Positions 41,641 through 44,031 of a stretch of 44,031 nucleotides of DNA are shown in pieces (positions within the stretch are counted from its first letter, which is position 1; each line of letters opens with the position of its first letter). The position numbers and the translations under genes were made by a program. Source of the DNA: Pigoraptor vietnamica (taxonomy: Eukaryota > Opisthokonta > Filasterea); assembly GCA_943704525.1 (NCBI GenBank), contig CALSCQ010002529.1, positions 1-44,031 on the forward strand. The letters run 5' to 3'. The notes under the pieces were generated by a model. That model ran no database searches, was not told the DNA's origin, and worked only from the letters and a program-made list of their open reading frames with translations.

Positions 41641-44031
41641 TGTGTGTTGTGTGTGTGTGTGTGTGTGTATGTGTGTGTGTGTTGTGTGTGTGTGTGTGTG
41701 TATGTGTGTGGTGTGTGTGTGTATGTGTGTGTGTGTGTGCGTGTGTGTGCGTGTGTGTGCGTGTTATTTCAAAGCAAGCAAGTGTGTGTCGCATCCAACG
41801 CGCGTGCATAGCGTGCAGTTTGTTCACAAGAGAATCCCGCTTAACTTCGCAGGGCTGCGCTCGTCGTCGCGCGCCGCCCAGTGCGAGGCCGTCGCATTTT
41901 TCCCTCGCCTTTTCTCGCAGTTTCCGTCGCCGGTCATTGCGAACACGGCGCTGTTGAAGCTCTCTGACCTATTCCGCACTGGGTGAGTGGGTGAGCTTGT
42001 GCGCTGTGCGTCACTATATGCGCAGCACTCCCGTAGCTCATCTCCAAAGCATGCTGTTTTGTATTCGCTTCCTTCGCCTTCATAGCTTATTCACTGAGTG
42101 AGCCTGTGCGCTGGCCACATAGGGGCCCTAATGTGGCCCTGTGTCATCTCCAAAGCATGCTGTTTTAAATTCGCTTCCTTCGCCTCCATAGCTTATTTCG
42201 CACTGTGTGGGCACAGGTTTGTGCGTCATGTGCGGCACACCTCTAGCCCTGTGTCATCGCCAAGGAATGCTGTTTCGTATTCTTCCTTCGCCTCAATAGC
42301 TGTGACGCTCGCGGGGCAATTGGCCTCCTTCCTCTCTCTACTGAGTTAGCTGGTGTTGTGTTCCTTTGGCTTGATATTGTCCACTCACGCGGATAACCGC
42401 GCGTGTGCCCAGGGACAATACGCTGCGCGCGTGTCTGGTCAGCGTCTTCCGGGAGTCGGCGGCGGACCTTTCCCGCGCCGTGAGCACGGACGAAGTGGTC
42501 CGTCGCTTACACGCCGTGTCGCACAGCAACGACGCCATCGCCCGTTCACTCATGCTGCGCGCATTCGCTGCCCTCGCACCCGTCGTCGCCGACAGCGTGT
42601 GAGTGACGGCGATGTTGTTGTTGTGTGCGCCTCGTTATGTACTGTTTCGATTGTTTGTCATTCTCGACTCGAGTGTTGGGGTCTCGAACGCCTCTGTCCG
42701 TTTGCAATGGAGCCCTCTTTCTGCACGCCCTCTTCAGTTGTTCTGTCGATTGAATCAGTTTCCTCGCAGTGACGTCCACCACTGCGTCACCGTGTCACTC
42801 GCGTCGCGCACACCCGAGGAAGCGACGTCCGCCATCGAGGCTGCCGACGCCATTTCCGAGCGCTCGGCAGCATTCGCCGCGTCCGTCGCAGACGCGGCGG
42901 CCACCATGGTCGACTCTTCCGACACGCCGTTGGACCGCAAGGCCTCTCTCGCGCGCCTCTTCCGACACGCACACCGCAGCGATGCCGCGGCTGCGCGTTC
43001 TATGGAGCTGTGCATGGCGCTCGTGCGCTCGTACCCCACGCGCGCTTTCGTCCTTGCCGCGACGACATCCATGACGCAACTGGCCACGCGCGCTGTTCGC
43101 TCCGGTGTGGTTCCTCCCCTTCTTTCGTTCTTGTTGGCTCTTGCCGCCGAGGACCCACGCTCGTGCGTGCAATCGCACTGTGCTCTTCATGTGGCCACGC
43201 TCGCCCGCGTCGCACCACAAGAGTTCGATGGGACGCACGTAGCCTCCATGGCGCGCCTTCTGTTACGCGACGGTAACGATCGAGCACGCCGCTGGTTATT
43301 CGTCGCTGCGACGCGCCTGTTTGAGGGGCGGCTGCTCGCAGCCTGCGCGGGGACGTTGGCAGCGACGTCGCTTGTCGATGCATTGTTGGGGTGTGTGTCT
43401 TTGAGCGGCTCCCTCGCTGCATCTGCGCTCGGCGCGCTGTCAGAGGCTTCCTCAGCAAACCTCCTTTCCACTTCGGACGTCCGTGTGATGGCCACGTCGT
43501 TGTGTGCGCGCGCGGTTTCGGGGCACCTGGGCGCCACGTGGAGCGACGACGACGTGCACGGCGCATTGAATGCGGTTGTCAGCGATTCGATACGCGACGA
43601 AGAGTGTGCACGTACATGTGCCGGTGTGGTTGTGTCCCTCTTGTCCCATGCACGCAATGGCGAGTCGTTGGTGTCCCGTACAGACGGCTCTCGCTTGGCA
43701 CTTTGCTTGCGTTTGCTCGGACGTCTGTTTGGCCTGACGGGGGATCGTGTGGAGTGGGCGGCGTCCGTGTGCGAGGCCGTCGAGCGTATTCCGTTTGAAC
43801 CGGCGCTCCACGGCGATGTTGCGCGTTGCCTTCTACGGCTCAGGGCCCCGTCACAGTTGTTGCAAGCGCACGCGCGGTCACGTGCGGAGGCGATTGGGCG
43901 CGGCGACTCGACGTACGACGACTTTCAGTTTGCGCGCGACGCCCTTCGAATGGGACATCCGGGGCTCGCAGTGGACGTGCTTGCTGCATTGGAGGGGCGG
44001 GTGAGTGGGCGTGTTCGGGAGGGCAAGGGGG
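41334..44031 (+). CDS. INTS7: Integrator complex subunit 7, N-terminal part
   Basis: Four exons are visible: 41334-41469, 41853-41982, 42413-42598 and 42770-44000. A GTGAGT donor follows at 44001, and the gene runs off the window. The 561 codons seen cover over half of a roughly 960-residue protein. INTS7 is a helical-repeat subunit of Integrator, the nuclear complex that cuts snRNA and attenuates pausing RNA polymerase II. Alignment to animal INTS7 is good at the start: GLRSSSRAAQCEAVAFFPRL, FPSPVIANTALLKLSDLFR, HSNDAIARSLMLRAFAALA. It continues with VRSYPT and TYDDFQFARDALRMGH, which matches the family's YRIARQASRMGN. The middle is Ala/Leu/Ser-rich ARM/HEAT-like helix and poorly conserved. 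Intron 1 carries a long (TG)n array and intron 2 a tandem triplication that includes its own donor. Confidence 0.9.
41534..41764. repeat. (TG)n microsatellite
   Basis: About 230 bases of TG with GC, TAT and GTTG interruptions fill INTS7 intron 1 (41470-41852). Here the transcript strand itself carries (UG)n. Confidence 0.95.
41969..42299. repeat. Three-copy tandem repeat across INTS7 exon 2 / intron 2
   Basis: Copy A is about 41969-42085, copy B 42086-42191 and copy C 42192-42299. All share CATC(T/G)CCAA(A/G)G, ATGCTGTTT and CTTCCTTCGCCT, and each ends with ATAG. Copy A begins in the last codons of exon 2 (CTATTCCGCACTGG) and includes the real GTGAGT donor. Copies B and C start with diverged versions (CTTATTCACTGAGTGAG and CTTATTTCGCACTGTGTGGG). 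Confidence 0.9.

Overview
The window is a piece of nuclear genome from a GC-rich, intron-rich eukaryote. Ten conserved protein genes can be read; eight are complete. They are split by 64 complete spliceosomal introns, mostly 100-430 bases long. The genes are kinesin-14, GOT1, VPS15, RIO1, Integrator subunit 7, ZIP9, an SCP-type CTD phosphatase, phospholipase D and WDR90/POC16. WDR90/POC16, a CFAP20-domain WD40 protein, points to an organism with centrioles or flagella, so a free-living flagellate protist is the best guess. I cannot name the lineage. The standard genetic code fits every gene (TGA and TAG stops are both used). Splice donors are strongly biased to GTG: 51 of 64 have G at +3.

Layout, left to right: the 3' end of a phospholipase D gene (+); a Golgi-type membrane-anchored NDP-sugar epimerase/glycosyltransferase fusion (-); a 3 kb gene-poor stretch with an ankyrin-like relic; ZIP9 zinc transporter (+); CTD small phosphatase (-); kinesin-14 (-); GOT1 (+); WDR90/POC16 (+, 1889 aa); VPS15/PIK3R4 (-, 1540 aa, 15 exons); a double guanidine-modifying enzyme, arginine-deiminase-like plus CtlX/DDAH-like (+, 802 aa); RIO1 kinase (-); a decayed leucine-rich-repeat gene; and the 5' part of Integrator subunit 7 (+), cut by the window end. 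Neighbours mostly alternate as convergent and divergent pairs: PLD/epimerase, ZIP9/phosphatase, WDR90/VPS15 and deiminase/RIO1 converge; epimerase/ZIP9, kinesin/GOT1, VPS15/deiminase and RIO1/INTS7 diverge. There is no operon and no obvious pathway cluster. PLD, GOT1, VPS15 and the anchored glycosyltransferase all act in the endomembrane system, but this may be chance.

Non-coding DNA is dominated by long (CA/TG)n tracts and a few poly-G runs, nearly all inside introns, and by tandem duplications that overlap gene parts (INTS7 intron 2 with its splice donor; the kinesin stop codon and 3' end). The most unusual protein is the two-domain deiminase/CtlX-like enzyme. Next is the anchored epimerase-glycosyltransferase, whose epimerase half lacks the usual catalytic lysine. 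Exon boundaries were set by hand from splice signals, reading phase and remembered family conservation; every joined gene keeps an open frame, but no transcript data were available.
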